From Ancylostoma caninum (lineage: Eukaryota > Nematoda > Chromadorea > Rhabditida > Ancylostomatidae), in contig JBAJFG010000150.1 in the NCBI GenBank assembly GCA_037903475.1, forward strand, positions 1,054,001-1,118,000: a stretch of 64,000 nucleotides of DNA, given 5' to 3'. Shown here in pieces: positions 12,000 through 23,602 of the stretch; the stretch's first letter is position 1, and each line of letters opens with the position of its first letter. The position numbers were made by a program, and so were the translations under genes. The notes under the pieces were generated by a model. The model worked only from the letters and a program-made list of their open reading frames with translations, had not been told where the DNA came from and searched no databases.

Positions 12000-13700
12000 T
12001 CTGCAGTGGAGGAGTTTTGAAGCATGAAATGTCCACGCTGACATGCCATTAGAACCGCAATGCATGCTGCAGAAAAACATGTAGTTTGCATACAGCGGCT
12101 TCGGACAGACTGTGAAATCCAGTAACGAGCACGTAATTCAACGCGTTATTAGTTACATGCATTAGGTTGAGCAGAAAGTGATAGGAATTTTTTTTGAAAC
12201 TTTCGTATTTTTTATTGCTGATGATTCGATCAGGCATTGCCTGCTGACATAGTAGGAGATTCTCCAATGTATTTACCTGTGGCTATTGAAGGAGCGGGAA
12301 GTGCTTGTTGGTGCAGTTACGCCTTCAATCGTGAAAGGGTGCCTTTTGCCTCAACCTCCATTATGAGCTGCCCTGCTGCACCTTGGCACCTTGCCCTGCT
12401 GCACCGCTCTCACGTCACAAAGCGAAGTGATTGCTGTGATTCGAATTGCTCCCGAAAGCTAAGACAGACACGGCTAACATATGGATAGGTCAGGTCTGAA
12501 AACTAAGGGGAACCTATGAAGAAAAACAACAAAAACGAAAAACCCTGCTCCACGCCACTTACTTCACATGCTAATTTTTCCACTTTTTCCTACCCCAAAC
12601 TAGCTGGGCTGTCCTGCACTCTGGTACCATAGTATTTCTACTCTCCTGCCTTGTCGCTCTCTGATCACTATCTCCAACCCTCAGTTTTTTCTTGGGAGAA
12701 AAAGTGCTAGCTGATTTTGACGATTTTCGAGCGGGGGTCCCATTGTAAGAGCAGCCAGAGCATGCGCAATTTTGAGAAGACGGAAACAGAGTCCTAGTTA
12801 GAGACGAAAATCTGACTTGGATGCTGCTTCTTCCACTACTTTCTCCTCAACCTAATAATTACAACTGATTTCGAATATGCAGTAAGTATGACTTGTGCAA
12901 AAACAACGATGTATACCAAATCGCACGCACGTGATCCCGCAATCTTGCCGTCGAAAGAATGTTCAATCTCACCACTGATAAAATGCCCATGTTGGCGTGA
13001 GCACACCAGAAATCGCAGCGATCCATCCTCTACTGTATGCTGATATTCAGAGAGTTGGGAACGAATACCACGGTGAGCTTTGTTACTCAGATATTGTATT
13101 CAAGAGCAAAAACAGAAAAACAAAAACGCAAAAGTATAACAACTTTGTACCCAGTCTTTTTGAGTGAGAGGTACTCAATCGCAGCGAGGCACTACGGGTA
13201 CAAACCGCCTCATCATTTTTTAAAACAAGAAGACGGGGGAACCCACGAAGAACAAGCAGATCTGGAACAGCCCCTCACAAAGTGGGCACCTATGTGGGGT
13301 GTTCTGGAAACCATATCAGGACTGTGTACTATCATGATAGCGGCTAATCTCTACGGCCATAAAAATGCTCCTCCCCTAGCAAATGTTTTCGAGTACTTAC
13401 TTGTTAATTTGTGTGATGTTGCCTCGTTAAACATGGGTAATCTCAATAAAGCATCCAGGCCCAGAGATGGACCAGCATCTTAGAAATCTTAGTATCTTAG
13501 AAAACACTCTGTGAAATGAACTTGATGATCCTATAAATTTATGTTTGAAAGCAGCATCCAGATTTTTATGTTTTTTAAGATATTTTTATGTTCGAGATTC
13601 TGACCGTTGTCGATACTAAGCAGTTGTCGCAACGATTCTACGAAAGTTGCGCAGTCGTAGACTTCAGCATTTTCAACCTATGAAGAGATAAAGTGTGTGC
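12000..13700. other. No supported gene
   Basis: The longest frame is plus 13037-13483 (148 codons, beginning MLIFRELGTNTTVSFVTQIL), without domain, splice or homology evidence. Short homopolymer runs only. I see nothing else. Confidence 0.5.
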
Positions 13701-13719
13701 TGGCTATCAGTTAGGATGA

Positions 13720-13990
13720 GGTCTGGTATGAAATGAATGGGTGCTTTTGTTCAGAAACACTCTTTTTTTCCTTATGGTGACACCTGCTTCCGCTCCCACC
13801 TCCTTCCATGACAAGCCCGGGCAACTCGGCCATTCGTTGCAAAACTGCTAAAGTAGCATTAAAACCGCTTTTTTCGCAGGATTTCACTACATTGATCATT
13901 GTCTTCGCTTTCATTATGGTGCTGAGCCTAGGAATATAGCAAAATCTGTAAGAGCAAAATTTGCGTGTGTTGCCTTTAATTCATTGCATT
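13720..13990. repeat. Diverged dispersed repeat, copy 1
   Basis: Matches 18660-18950 in the same orientation. Shared words include catgacaagcccgggcaact / catgcccaggcagctt, gccattcgttgcaaaa / gaccattctttgcaaa, and cctaggaatatagcaaaatct / cctaggaacatagcaaaatct. On the minus strand both copies also share the peptide words LQRM..LPG. The 67-codon minus frame 13914-13711 lies here. Confidence 0.5.
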
Positions 13991-15481
13991 CCATTTATAT
14001 CTTATTAATTTTCGCGCACCCTACCCTATTCTCCCACGTCCTTTGCTTCTGTCTACGACCGCCACAAGTACAGGAGTGGGTGTAGGCAGAAGAAATGGGC
14101 CTGTGTTTCCAAGAAGTTGGGAACAAATACGAACAACAAAGAATTTCCGAAGCATGAAAAAGATCAGAAAACCTTTTATATTTCGAGAAAATCGGAAACA
14201 GGAAGGGCCTACAGCCCAAGCACATACTATTTTTCCTATCGAGCATCCTAACTGGTAGTAAGAATGTAAGAGGAGTGTATGTCTTTAAAACAAAGGTGTT
14301 GAACTTATAATCATTTGTTTATTTATTCACTTAGAGGTGAACTACCTAACAGTATACAGTGAATAACGAAACAGAAAAACAAGCAGAATGAGTCAAGCAA
14401 CCAAACAGCCACAAAGTCTTGTTACAACAATGCAAACGCAATTTTTTGAAGCGTTGAGGTATGTACTGGATCTTCGTGTTGGAACATATTTAAATGATCA
14501 AAAAACCGGTTGAAAGGTCACCCACAAACCCATATTACCACCACCACCACGCTTGGCACTTTAAGTAACAGTCCGTACCAGTTGACTCGGGTACCATCAA
14601 CCTAAAAAGGTCACTGCAGTTTTGACAGAACTACAGATAAGAATGCACAAATAAGTTCTGAGCAGTGTATTCTTCTTGCTATGCTTCTGCTTGAACCAGG
14701 TTTCAGGTGGACGTTTATAATGGGCCTAAGGTTTCGGCTGAAACGTCTTGCCCAGGTACAAGAACCAGAGAACATGTGCATTGCTTTTTGCACATATGGT
14801 GGAGAAAAGGCCGCAGGAGTAGCGGAATATTAGATGATTATCAATGAAGCATATAAGAGTATTACGTAGGTGGAGGAATTCAACAGAACACCCCCTTACT
14901 GGGAGCGAAGTAGTCTTAGCAGTCTCACAGTGATCGAAGGAAAACCTAGTGGGTTGCGATAGAATCATTATCGTTGTTCTCGTGAAGTGGTAGGGAGAAG
15001 ACACCTTCTTTCAGACACAAATTCTATGTGTTATGCCCCATCTTCGCTCTTGGTAAGCTCCCCTAGGAACACAAGAAGCTCTATACTGGATGGAACTGTT
15101 GGGATGGCCTTTTCCTGTATGGAATTGAAACTAAAGCGGTAACAATGAGCTGGTTTTGGAGGAACAACCAGCTGTGAGATTGAGATTAGTAACGAAAACG
15201 CCAACTAACGAGTGAAGAATTGGTTTTTGCTGCCGTGTAGCAGCTATGGTGGGCGAATGTACGAAGGCAATGCGCATCGTCGCCATGGAAACCTCTCCGC
15301 TTCAGATTTGACATTAAGATCGCACAAAAAAAGAGTAATAGGTGAAGAGTGGCAAAGAATGAAATGAAGGAAAAATTGTTGGAAGAACTTCTATCACATC
15401 ACCTATTGTAGCAGAACGAAAGAAGTAACGACTTAAGTGTGTTACGGTACCACTTGCTTAGTTCCCGTCATAAGCTGTAGT

Positions 15482-15607
15482 TATAGTCCTTCGGAGTCTG
15501 TTCGGGTCGGATAGCAAACGATTCTATCGATCGTCTTCTGAGGAGTTCCGGCGAAGATCATTACGTATCTTCTGTTATCCGACCTGATCGGACTCCGATG
15601 CACTATA
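15482..15607. mobile_element. Tc1/mariner-type MITE, 126 bp
   Basis: Ends are TATAGTCCTTCGGAGTCTGT and, in reverse complement, TATAGTGCATCGGAGTCCGA, with matching gggtcggata / aggtcggata further in. TA flanks fit a Tc1/mariner target. An AT-rich tandem block of actataaatatt units (15601-15666) follows directly. Confidence 0.6.
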
Positions 15608-15666
15608 AATATTAAATACACTATAAATATATAAATATTAAATACACTATAAATAATACACTATAG
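15601..15666. repeat. AT-rich tandem repeat
   Basis: Repeats of cactataaatatt / taaatacactataaat abut the right end of the 126-bp MITE, ending tacactatag. It probably grew by slippage from the MITE terminus. Confidence 0.6.
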
Positions 15667-16146
15667 TGGTGATGAAAGAAAGTGCAAGAGCAGACGGCAG
15701 GGTTAGTTTCGCGAGGTCAAAAATAGCGAGGGGAGAATAACAGGGAAAACACACTTCATTAGTGCTATATCCTGAACAACGTGACATTAGACGATATATT
15801 GACAGTTTGGTGGGGACCTATTTCCTGAATCCGTTTACCCGTAGACAGTGAAGGGAACGAAACGAACACAAAGAAGACATTCCTTTTTGAGTTTTTATAG
15901 TCTTTTCCACATGAAACCTTCTTATTACACCAATAATTTCATTGAAAAAGTAGATGAAAGATCTTCACCCCACACATTGTATAGTTTGGTGAGAACCTAC
16001 ATATACCATCAGAAAGATCTCGCTGAGATGAATCGAGGCGTCATCGCCAGCATCCAATACTAGGGTGGTAAGAAAGTCTTGAGCCGTTTTAGACTTTTTT
16101 GTGCTTTACTTTATTACTCAGCATACAGTGGGATTTGCTCAACAAT

Positions 16147-16551
16147 CTAATAGCCATAGTTAGTCACTGCAGTGTCCCACCTAATGGGCAGGTCAGCGGT
16201 CCCCTTTTCCCAGGAATGGGAAGACTGGGAGCCAAAGGAATCGCTGACCTCCCTTCCAACATGGTCAACTTTGGCGGGTTTTTTCTTGACTTGAAATGCC
16301 ATGAAAGAGCAAAATAAGTGGTAGTCGGAAGGGGCAACGTCAGGAGAATAGGGTGAGTGAGAAACCGTAACCCAGCCCAGCTCCGCAAATTTTTCACCGG
16401 TCTCTTTAGCTATTTGGGGCCTACCCTCATCATGGCGTAGGGGTACAAAAAACTCGTTTCGACCGTTTTTCTCAAACAGCATCCGCGGCTCTCTGAAGCT
16501 GATTGGTGTATGTGTTACTGGTGACTGTGTGTGTTTGCGGAAGCCGCCCAT
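16147..16551 (-). pseudogene. Mariner transposase relic, D2-D3 region and C-terminus
   Basis: The frame contains IAKETGEKFAELGWVTVSHS followed by PYSPDVAPSDYHLF, the mariner signature around the third catalytic Asp, then a tail with DHVGREVSDSFGSQSSHSWE and IRWDTAVTNYGY. The second catalytic Asp region appears as RHDEGRPQ where active relatives have HDNARPH. This is the family that cuts and pastes mariner elements in the nucleus at TA sites. The N-terminal DNA-binding half is missing from this frame, and the catalytic domain is split from its D1 part (16564-16680 region), so the copy is inactive. Confidence 0.75.
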
Positions 16552-16563
16552 AATACAACATTT

Positions 16564-16920
16564 CTAGCGAATTCCAGAAGTAGCAAAGGAGACAGATGTT
16601 TGGGTGGGGGTGCGATTTGGCCGATCTTCTTCTTGACGGAACCACATGGCACGGTGCGTTTTGAGGACCCCAATGTCATCTCCAATAGTTAGGCATTCTA
16701 GAAACTCCTGTCGATGTGGACAGAGCAGGAAAAACAGATTTTGGCTAGGGGGACCTCTCGTGGATCTGACGTCGTAATTGAAGTTGAGGAAGGCAATTTG
16801 GCTGTATATGCCTATTATGGAGATGCCCCAAGTTTGTCTACAAAAAGCACGTGGTAGGTCATGGATACCGATCAAAAAGCAAAAGTTCTGGGACTTCTGT
16901 AAAAATCGGCTCAAGATCAC
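16564..16920 (-). pseudogene. Mariner transposase relic, D1 region
   Basis: Near 16700-16600 the minus frame reads EFLECLTIGDDIGVLKTHRA then MWFRQEEDRPNRTPTQ. This aligns with the mariner segment around the first catalytic Asp (consensus FL..LVTGDEKW...). The rest of the frame (16920-16770) does not resemble a transposase. The frame differs from that of 16147-16551, indicating a frameshift. Confidence 0.55.
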
Positions 16921-17254
16921 CCTAATATATTAGATTGGCGTGAAAGTCCCAATAGAAATGCTATAGAAATCTCTTTTATTTGGAGAACCGAGAGAAATGG
17001 GGAGTGAATTGATACGGGTGAAAAAACGGACGCTTTCCTCATGTACGAAGATAAGATCAGCAGAATGACGAGTGGGTACTTCATACCATGTACAGTAAAC
17101 TAATCAGAAGTATAGAAAATTAAGTGGATACATACCGTATCTCTAAGTGCGATGGTAGTTACATATTCATGTGATACTTGATATGTTTTGAGCACTTCAC
17201 ATTACTCGACTATGAACGTACATCCTGCATCTCTTCGTGTTACGTATATGATAA

Positions 17255-17262
17255 CCAATAGC
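17255..17262 (+). repeat. Left target-site duplication of the hAT element
   Basis: CCAATAGC, identical to 18163-18170. Confidence 0.85.
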
Positions 17263-18162
17263 CAGGGCGCAGCACCAGGTGGTCATTATCCACCAGGACT
17301 TAGTAGCGTATTGCAGATTCAGGGGGCTTAGCACCAATGTCCGGGGCGTAGCCAACCGCTAACCGTCTACTGATGTTAGACACAAGCAGATTTCAGCGAT
17401 GCACGTCTGGAGGATCATCAAAATCGAGACAGAAGATCACTGTCGTTCGATTGCTACATCCCTACCCTGCATTCACGTGCGCTCCAATGATAATCAGGTG
17501 TTGCTCAACTTGTAGGAGACGTATCATGTTGGAATTCTGAAAGTAGATGCGCACTATACCCACAAGTATCCCCCCAAAGTGGCATCTTTCGTTTTTGAGA
17601 AACCGTCTTCGTTTTTGGAAAGAACCGTCATCAATGGTCAAAAAATGGTTTTGACCATTTTTTGACCATTAATGACAGTTTTTTCCAAAAACGAAGACGG
17701 TTTCTCAAAAACGAAAGATGCCACTTTGGGGGAGAGTTGATACCACCTAGGCGCATTTCTTGGAGCTGACAGCGTATTGGAACCCTTTTTCAAAAAGGAG
17801 TAATTTCCTGGGAAAGTTCCCGGTTCGATAAAAAAAAAACACGCTCCAGTGACAATTTCTTGTATCTGACAGGTCCTATAACAAGTTTCAACGAGTTTTA
17901 GCGGGATCAAACAGTTACGTACTGAGATCGGTTTTTCGAGGATTTTAGCTTGAATTTGAGATGATTTAGGCTGTCGCTAAATGGTACGCATTTCTTGCTG
18001 AAACATCATTCGTCGTCTCACTAACGCTTATTTAAGTCACTTTTTAGTGCTATCTGCTTTTTCTGAGAGAACCCTAGTGTGTAGGTACCTAGTGGCCCAT
18101 TTCGGAATCTGACTGGACTTAGTGCTCCCCAACCGACACTGACCACCTGGTGCTGCGCCCTG
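17263..18162. mobile_element. hAT-type non-autonomous element, 900 bp, intact ends
   Basis: Perfect terminal inverted repeats of at least 23 bases begin CAGGGCGCAGCACCAGGTGG, and the element is flanked by the identical octamer CCAATAGC at 17255-17262 and 18163-18170. An 8-bp target duplication plus CAGGG-type termini is diagnostic of the hAT superfamily. No transposase is visible; the interior is dominated by a 162-bp palindrome (17571-17732), so it depends on a transposase from elsewhere. The perfect ends and duplication suggest a recent insertion. Confidence 0.85.
17571..17732. repeat. 162-bp near-perfect palindrome inside the hAT element
   Basis: The two 80-base halves, starting CCCCCAAAGTGGCATCTTTC, are reverse complements with only a few mismatches. 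The centre is at about 17651 (aaaaatggttttgaccattttt). It would extrude as a cruciform or, if transcribed, form a long double-stranded hairpin. Confidence 0.85.
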
Positions 18163-18170
18163 CCAATAGC
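18163..18170 (+). repeat. Right target-site duplication of the hAT element
   Basis: CCAATAGC, identical to 17255-17262. It continues into the interrupted MITE copy. Confidence 0.85.
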
Positions 18171-18220
18171 GCCAACCTTCGCGGGTTTGCTTGGTAATTG
18201 TTTCGTGAATCCCAGCCCCC
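18163..18220. mobile_element. MITE family M1 copy B (right half, split by the hAT element)
   Basis: Joining the left flank of the hAT element to its right flank gives ccaatagcgccaacc followed by gggtttgcttggtaattg and cgtgaatcccagccccc. This parallels ccaataacgctaacc...ggcttgcctggttaac of copy C at 59006-59143. The left half of the MITE is not clearly recognisable before 17255. Confidence 0.5.
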
Positions 18221-18659
18221 GGAAGTGATAAATCTCCCCAAAAATTGATCTAAACTAATTAAATCCATCATTCAAATTTAATTTGATCCACCTAGTATAT
18301 ATTCACGCAGTTAATGCTTCGAAAGCAAACGGAACTATCCCACTTCATGAGAATGAGGAAATGCTCTAAGTACACTCAATCAATGCGATGTCCCAGGGTG
18401 ACAACTTACGATCTTGAAAAAGTCTTCCCTCTCAGGGATTTCGATCAAGCGTCCATATACTCCTTCCACGATGCCTGTTCGGAACTTCATCAACTGTTTG
18501 CGCAATGATTGCACCTAACGATGAAGTAGAATTTTATTCCGACATTCGCCAAATAAGGATAGCGCAGAGTGTTTGTTCCATTTCTCTTGCTGATGTTTTA
18601 ATTCAAGTGGTGCTCTTATAGGAATAAATCTAGCGAATAGAGACAAAAAATGAACGGAA

Positions 18660-18950
18660 AAAGAAATGAACGAATGTTTTCGCTTACAGTGAACTTCCTT
18701 CTTGGTGATGAGACTTATTTTCACTACCACCCCCTTCTATTCATGCCCAGGCAGCTTGACCATTCTTTGCAAACGGGCTAAATTTAAGTTTATTTAAATT
18801 TGGTAATGAAAGCTGGAATTTCTCTAGGATTTGGTAAAATTCATCACTTCGTTCATTCACCGTGTAGCACCTAACCTAGGAACATAGCAAAATCTATGGA
18901 AGTAAAACTGCCGTGAATCCTGCTTTTACTGCATTAAATGATGACGCCAT
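18660..18950. repeat. Diverged dispersed repeat, copy 2
   Basis: Direct-orientation partner of 13720-13990, about 4.9 kb away. Minus-strand translation of this copy has stops where copy 1 is open. Confidence 0.5.
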
Positions 18951-19655
18951 TGCAGGTTGTCCTTCCGCTTCTGCTTCCTTTTGCTCTCCTTGCTCAGTAC
19001 CTGTTTACATGATCTTCTAACTATAGCAGTCAAGGATAGGGCGAGCTAGTCTAATCCGCGGACATCTTCATTAGAGATTCCGATCAAATGAAAGAGAAGT
19101 TGAGAGGGGGGGGGGTGGGGGCGGGACTAAGGAAAGGATTTATCTGCTTCGCATCCTCGCTCGACCTATTAACCGTCCCATCCTTGTCGACTACAAGTAA
19201 TGATAATTATTCATGAGATTTTGAGATCTCAAAAAAAAAAACAAAAAAACAACTTGATGCGTTAAGAGTGATGTGCACCAACGCAGCCTATCCAATACGT
19301 GGAAATGAATACCAAAAATTATGTTCAGCAGTAATGGGAAATGAATACAGGGTGTGGTCCAAATACTGAGGTGAAACAACCTACGTATTCATGCCTTTTG
19401 TTATAAAGGCGGGAAACTTGCTCCTCAATAATATTTGCGAAGACTCTTCGAATTACAGTCATTGGGATATATCTAGTATGGTCTCCTCATGCCTTCGACG
19501 GTACATACCTTTTTGGAAACCACACACAATCTCTGAAAGTTCTCTCATCTTCAATTTGGGGAAGAGACTCACCGAACTAGGTTACGTGTATTGAATCCCC
19601 AACTGGGGCTCTGGTCCACTCAGCGCTTTACGCCTGAACTTCTCGGTTTTGCAGT

Positions 19656-19709
19656 GTATGCGTTTCTCTCCAGCTGTGGAGCTTCGACAGCCATGGGCAA
19701 CAAGGCCAA
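19656..19709 (+). other. Possible small exon or trans-spliced start
   Basis: Two acceptor-like sites (gttttgcag and tttctctccag) precede an ATG whose codons read MGNKAN and end exactly at a strong donor GTAAGA (19710). This may be a short first coding exon with a 5' trans-splice acceptor, as nematode genes often have. No downstream exon was found and no other support exists. Confidence 0.18.
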
Positions 19710-19849
19710 CGTAAGAATAGTCCTTGAATGCACTACCCAACAATGCAAAATGGCCGGTCTAGTAGAGTTTGTCGACAAACGATCTCGAAACCAGGGCCCC
19801 TAGTTAAGTGTCATGGCGCTGAGATCGGCTGCCTGCACAACTCGTCGCC

Positions 19850-20430
19850 ACATTCGAGGGCGATGATCGCACGCGCGACGACCTTCCAACACTAAGGAAT
19901 GGAAGATCATCACCATCTGTGGCGGTGCTGCGAGCACGCATGTGCGAGGCGCTGATCTCATCGCCCTGGAGGGCGATGATCGCCATCGTTTGGCAATTAG
20001 ATAGTGTGCAGAGCGAAGAGGCGCCGAGTGAAGTACTCGGAGCATCTCACTCGGAGAATGGTGATGGTGTGAAGGTACGTGTGATCAGGTGCGCGAATCA
20101 CACAGAATACACCTAAGCCTGCCTACGGACTCAGGCATGTTGATTTTCGGCCAGCAGCACAGAACAAGCTGGAGTGTGTATGACTTGTCAGGAGCACAGA
20201 GGTGTTTCTGGTGCTTCTGACAAGTCGTACTCGTCCTAGCTTGTTAGCCGCAATGGTTCATAACTGTCTCAACGCTAAAACAGTCTCGGAACTGATGTGG
20301 GAACACGTGAAACAGGTACATTTGATCACTTTTCATGTACGGCCCGTCCGATTCACCGTGGCGATGTTCACCATACTCCTCTCCAACGCGAAGTGCGATG
20401 ATCGCCCTGAAGATGATGTGCGATGATCGC
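19850..20430. repeat. Short GC-rich repeats around GCGATGATCGC
   Basis: The partial palindrome gcgatgatcgc occurs near 19860, 19973, 20394 and 20420, twice as gagggcgatgatcgc. The block is GC-rich for this window. Small frames on both strands here are unlikely to be coding. Confidence 0.45.
20161..20245. repeat. Stem-loop, arms of about 36 bases
   Basis: aacaagctggagtgtgtatg...acttgtcaggagcac pairs with gtgcttctgacaagtcgta...tagcttgtt around a 13-base loop, with a few mismatches. No promoter or RNA-gene signal was seen. Confidence 0.6.
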
Positions 20431-20689
20431 AATGGACACTTTACTACGGGCCCAGATTATCTGAAGAGGCCACTTCGGATTCGTGCATTTTATGACGCGA
20501 AGTGATGAATGTGGAGTAATAAAGAATTAAAGTCATGCAGAAAAAATATGACAATGTTGATACTAGTAACGGAGAAGAACTAGCGACAAAATGAGACACT
20601 GTACATTTAAACCGTACATGCTTTATCCCTGCTTCTTTCTATTTCTTCTTCTATCTCTCTCTCTGCCACGACACTTGAGAGAATGATTA

Positions 20690-21045
20690 GGAATCTTAAA
20701 AACCATGTATTTCATGAGATTGCAAATCCCACGGTCAAGAGATGCGTGCTCACGCAAGGCCCGCTTGTTTCATCAATAGTTCTATCAGTATTAATGGTCA
20801 AATCCATGCGAAACACACGCATACCCATGACCCAAGGCAGAACCCACAAAAAAGCCCATCATTTTCTCAGTCGCATGCATATAGCAATGGTCAAATCCAT
20901 GCATACCAATGTTCTACATGGGTATGCATGGATTTGACCATTGCTGGTATATAACTACTGATTGAAAAAGCCGTTTTTTGCATGAGCACGCATTCTTTAG
21001 TCGTGGGATTTGCATCTCGCGTGCAAAACACGGTTTCCAAGTTTC
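20690..21045. mobile_element. Foldback element with inner perfect hairpin
   Basis: The outer arms share gcaaatcccacg, gaatgcgtgctcatgcaa / gatgcgtgctcacgcaa and aaaccatg / aaaccgtg in inverted order. The centre (20883-20945) is a perfect 25-bp stem, agcaatggtcaaatccatgc continuing to atacc, with a 13-base loop. The word atggtcaaatccatgc occurs a third time at about 20799. Confidence 0.6.
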
Positions 21046-22377
21046 TTGAGTAAATGCAAAAAAGGCACTGCTTCTGCTTAGTCAACAATAAAGCTTCGCT
21101 ACCTCATTTCTACTACGTTTATATTTCAACTTCACTTTTCCTTTTTTTTCACAGCTCCAACAGCGTAACGCTCCTATTTTCGACTTTTCTTGGAAGTTCT
21201 TTTTTTCTGCTTTCTCATGCACATTTCGAGCATCCATCCCAGTGGAATTCCGATCCAATTGATACAGATATGTTTTCTTAATGGAAATGCCTTCAAGAAA
21301 ATAGCTCGAGAAATGGAGGAGAATGCGTTCAAAAAAAATTTACTTGTCATTCTGCTCCTATAAACACCTAAACGAACATTATATATGGATTTAATAAAAA
21401 CGATAATTATGTGTAATTGTCCGACAATTATCGGAAGTTTGGAGGCTCTGTTCACGAAAATAACACAGAGGGGCAGTTTGTTCGACGATTACTAGAAATT
21501 TGCCCGAAATTCGTACTACCAATGCTGAAAACCCTCTATGATTTTCCTTCCTTCTTCTTGGCTTCCTTTTCTTTTTTTACAGCTGTCAATCAGCTAGGAG
21601 CAAAAATTCAGCGGGATATGGAGAGGTAACCAAAAATTAGTTTCAGAAGAAAAGATGTACATTCTGTATTTAGTGATAGTACGGAGCTTGATTTCCTTGA
21701 TTTACCTTGATCTCCCTCCAGTAATCAGCAGATTGCCTCATGCATGCAGAGTGACCGTGTGCAGCTTTCAAAAAGAGATTTCTTATAAATTTGTCAGAAA
21801 AGAAAATCCGACAAACCCATTCTACATATTTCTACACACTAGCTGCTGTAGAGTCTCAATGCACCTTGTAGCAAGTTTTCATTAGAATCAGGCAATTTCA
21901 TCGAAGTTCAAAAGTCTTCTCAAGGTTTTTACTCACAAATCTAGTAAGTCGGAATAAAAGAAGCTGTGTGCAGCGAAAAATCTCCAAAATGACAAACCTT
22001 ACAGTACTCACAAGCTCCCAGATGCATCAGAAAGCTCTCACAAAAGTCTTAGGGCTATTTCAACTGTGATTTCATTCGATAATGGCTTCGTTGAACGCAC
22101 ATTATGGGGTTTGAAGCGCCTGAGTTTGAGACCTACAAATCCTTAGCTGGGAAACATTACCCACAAAGAACCAAAGTGGTTTTGCCACTGTGGGCTGGCG
22201 CTAAGCCGTCGGAGCTTCGAAAGTGAGGGCGAGGGTTGGGAAGCCAAGGACTAATAACCAGGGGTGTACGGCAGTAAAATTATCTATCCCCCGAGTTTCA
22301 AAAAGGGCACAGAAGAGTACACATGCTTGCATGACGGGCGGAGGGAGGGGGGGGGGGAGGGGGTGGGGAGTATACAT

Positions 22378-22545
22378 TGGTATTCGAACGAATATTTTCG
22401 AACGAATATTCGAATAATTCGAAATTTTCGTTATTCGAATATTCGAATAATTCGAAAAGTCCAAATATTCGATTATTCGAATATTCGAATTATTCGAAAA
22501 GTTGAAATATTCGATTATTCGAATATTCGAATATTCGAGTATCCA
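22378..22545 (+). repeat. 42-bp minisatellite, short array (about 3 units)
   Basis: Units follow gaaaagttgaaatattcgat plus tattcgaatattcgaatta. The array is preceded by tatacattggtattcgaa. Because 42 is a multiple of three, translation repeats a 14-residue pattern; the 94- and 126-codon frames across it are by-products. Confidence 0.85.
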
Positions 22546-23077
22546 TGATTCGAATAATTGGTTTAATGATAAAATCGCCATGATTCATGGATCACACATT
22601 AGGATGCAACCGACTGAATGCGAACGACAAGCATGCGTCAATATTCATTTATTTTTTCAGTGATTGCTTAATGGAAAAATTAAACAATACTGACAAGACT
22701 CGTGGAAGAGACGGGCTGACTTGTTTCAAATTACACAATAGAGACTGTTCCCGATGCTGCCTCCTCTTTCGGCTTACCGTTCGGCTGAATTCAAAAAATT
22801 ACAAATCGAAAAGTTCATGCCAATTTACGCGGACTCAGAGGTGCTGGGACGGCGAACATAGGCCACGTTTCAACAGCAGTTACACCGCGATATGAAAGCT
22901 TATTTCGTCGCCTCACGAGCTGCATTCGCAAAGGCTGTGTTTCGGTGACGATGAACTGGTATGCATGTTTCAAACCCGGGATTGCAGCTCAATCTGGGCA
23001 CAAGGCTGTGTTCATACTGTAGATCTGGGTAAGTAGATGTTTACTCAAGCTCATCCAAAAGTAGTCCCAAGCGCGTA

Positions 23078-23602
23078 GTGGACGCAGTGGTCTCGCGACG
23101 GACCTCGAGATCCAGGTCGCACCCGCACGTATGCGCACTGCACGGATCTCGTCTGACCGATTATTGCACAGAGCCATGGTTTTACCCGGGCCTCTGCCGG
23201 CCTGATGAGTCTAGCAGAGCTCTCCTTGCCCCCACCGTAGCGGAGACACGACTAAGGTGCTCCGGTGCTCAACCATTGGCTTATGTACACTTCCCAGGAA
23301 GCGGGTCGCCACGTAGCAACAAACAGGTAGAACCGCAGGACATGAGCCCGCAGGACATGAGGGGCAGAACGCAGGTTGAACGATACTCCAGTCAATCATG
23401 CAGCAACTACTCCCTTCAACGCAGCCGAAACACGGGGTTTGCTGCTCTTAGCAGTCGGAGTGCAGCATTTCATCCTCCTACAGCAATATCCGCCTTAGAT
23501 TTCTTGGGGGTGTGGCTCGGGAGGTTTGATGCGTTTGCCTTATACAGTTATCTAAAGAGGTACGCAAGTTTGAGAGAAATAGGCGGGCATCGAGCTCCGT
23601 AG
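23078..23602 (+). other. 174-codon frame in a GC-rich segment, probably non-coding
   Basis: The frame begins MDAVVSRRTSRSRSHPHVCA and has an internal duplication (PQDMSPQDM, from gcaggacatgagcccgcagg). Arg/Ser/Ala-rich composition and openness on the other strand fit a GC-rich non-coding stretch. No domain is visible. It is the only notable frame between 22600 and 24080. Confidence 0.2.

Larger units (their letters stand above)
16061..16920 (-). mobile_element. Decayed mariner (DD34D) element
   Basis: The minus strand carries the C-terminal two thirds of a mariner transposase in two frames. The left boundary has a mariner-like end TAGGGTGGTAAGAAAGTCTT at 16061. The matching inverted right end was not found; a similar sequence in direct orientation (TAGATTGGCGTGAAAGTCCC, about 16931) may be the end of a second, rearranged copy. 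Confidence 0.6.

Noticed and set aside
19696..19803. Resemblance of MGNKANVRIVLECTTQQC to the start of bacterial ribosomal protein L33
   Set aside because: Similarity covers about 12 residues only and the rest diverges; a GTAAGA donor interrupts it. Taken as chance.
21579..21627. Tiny exon (VNQLGAKIQRDMER) between ctttttttacag and gtaacc
   Set aside because: Only 49 bases, no partner exons in phase, and a similar acceptor-like tract upstream (21157) leads to nothing.
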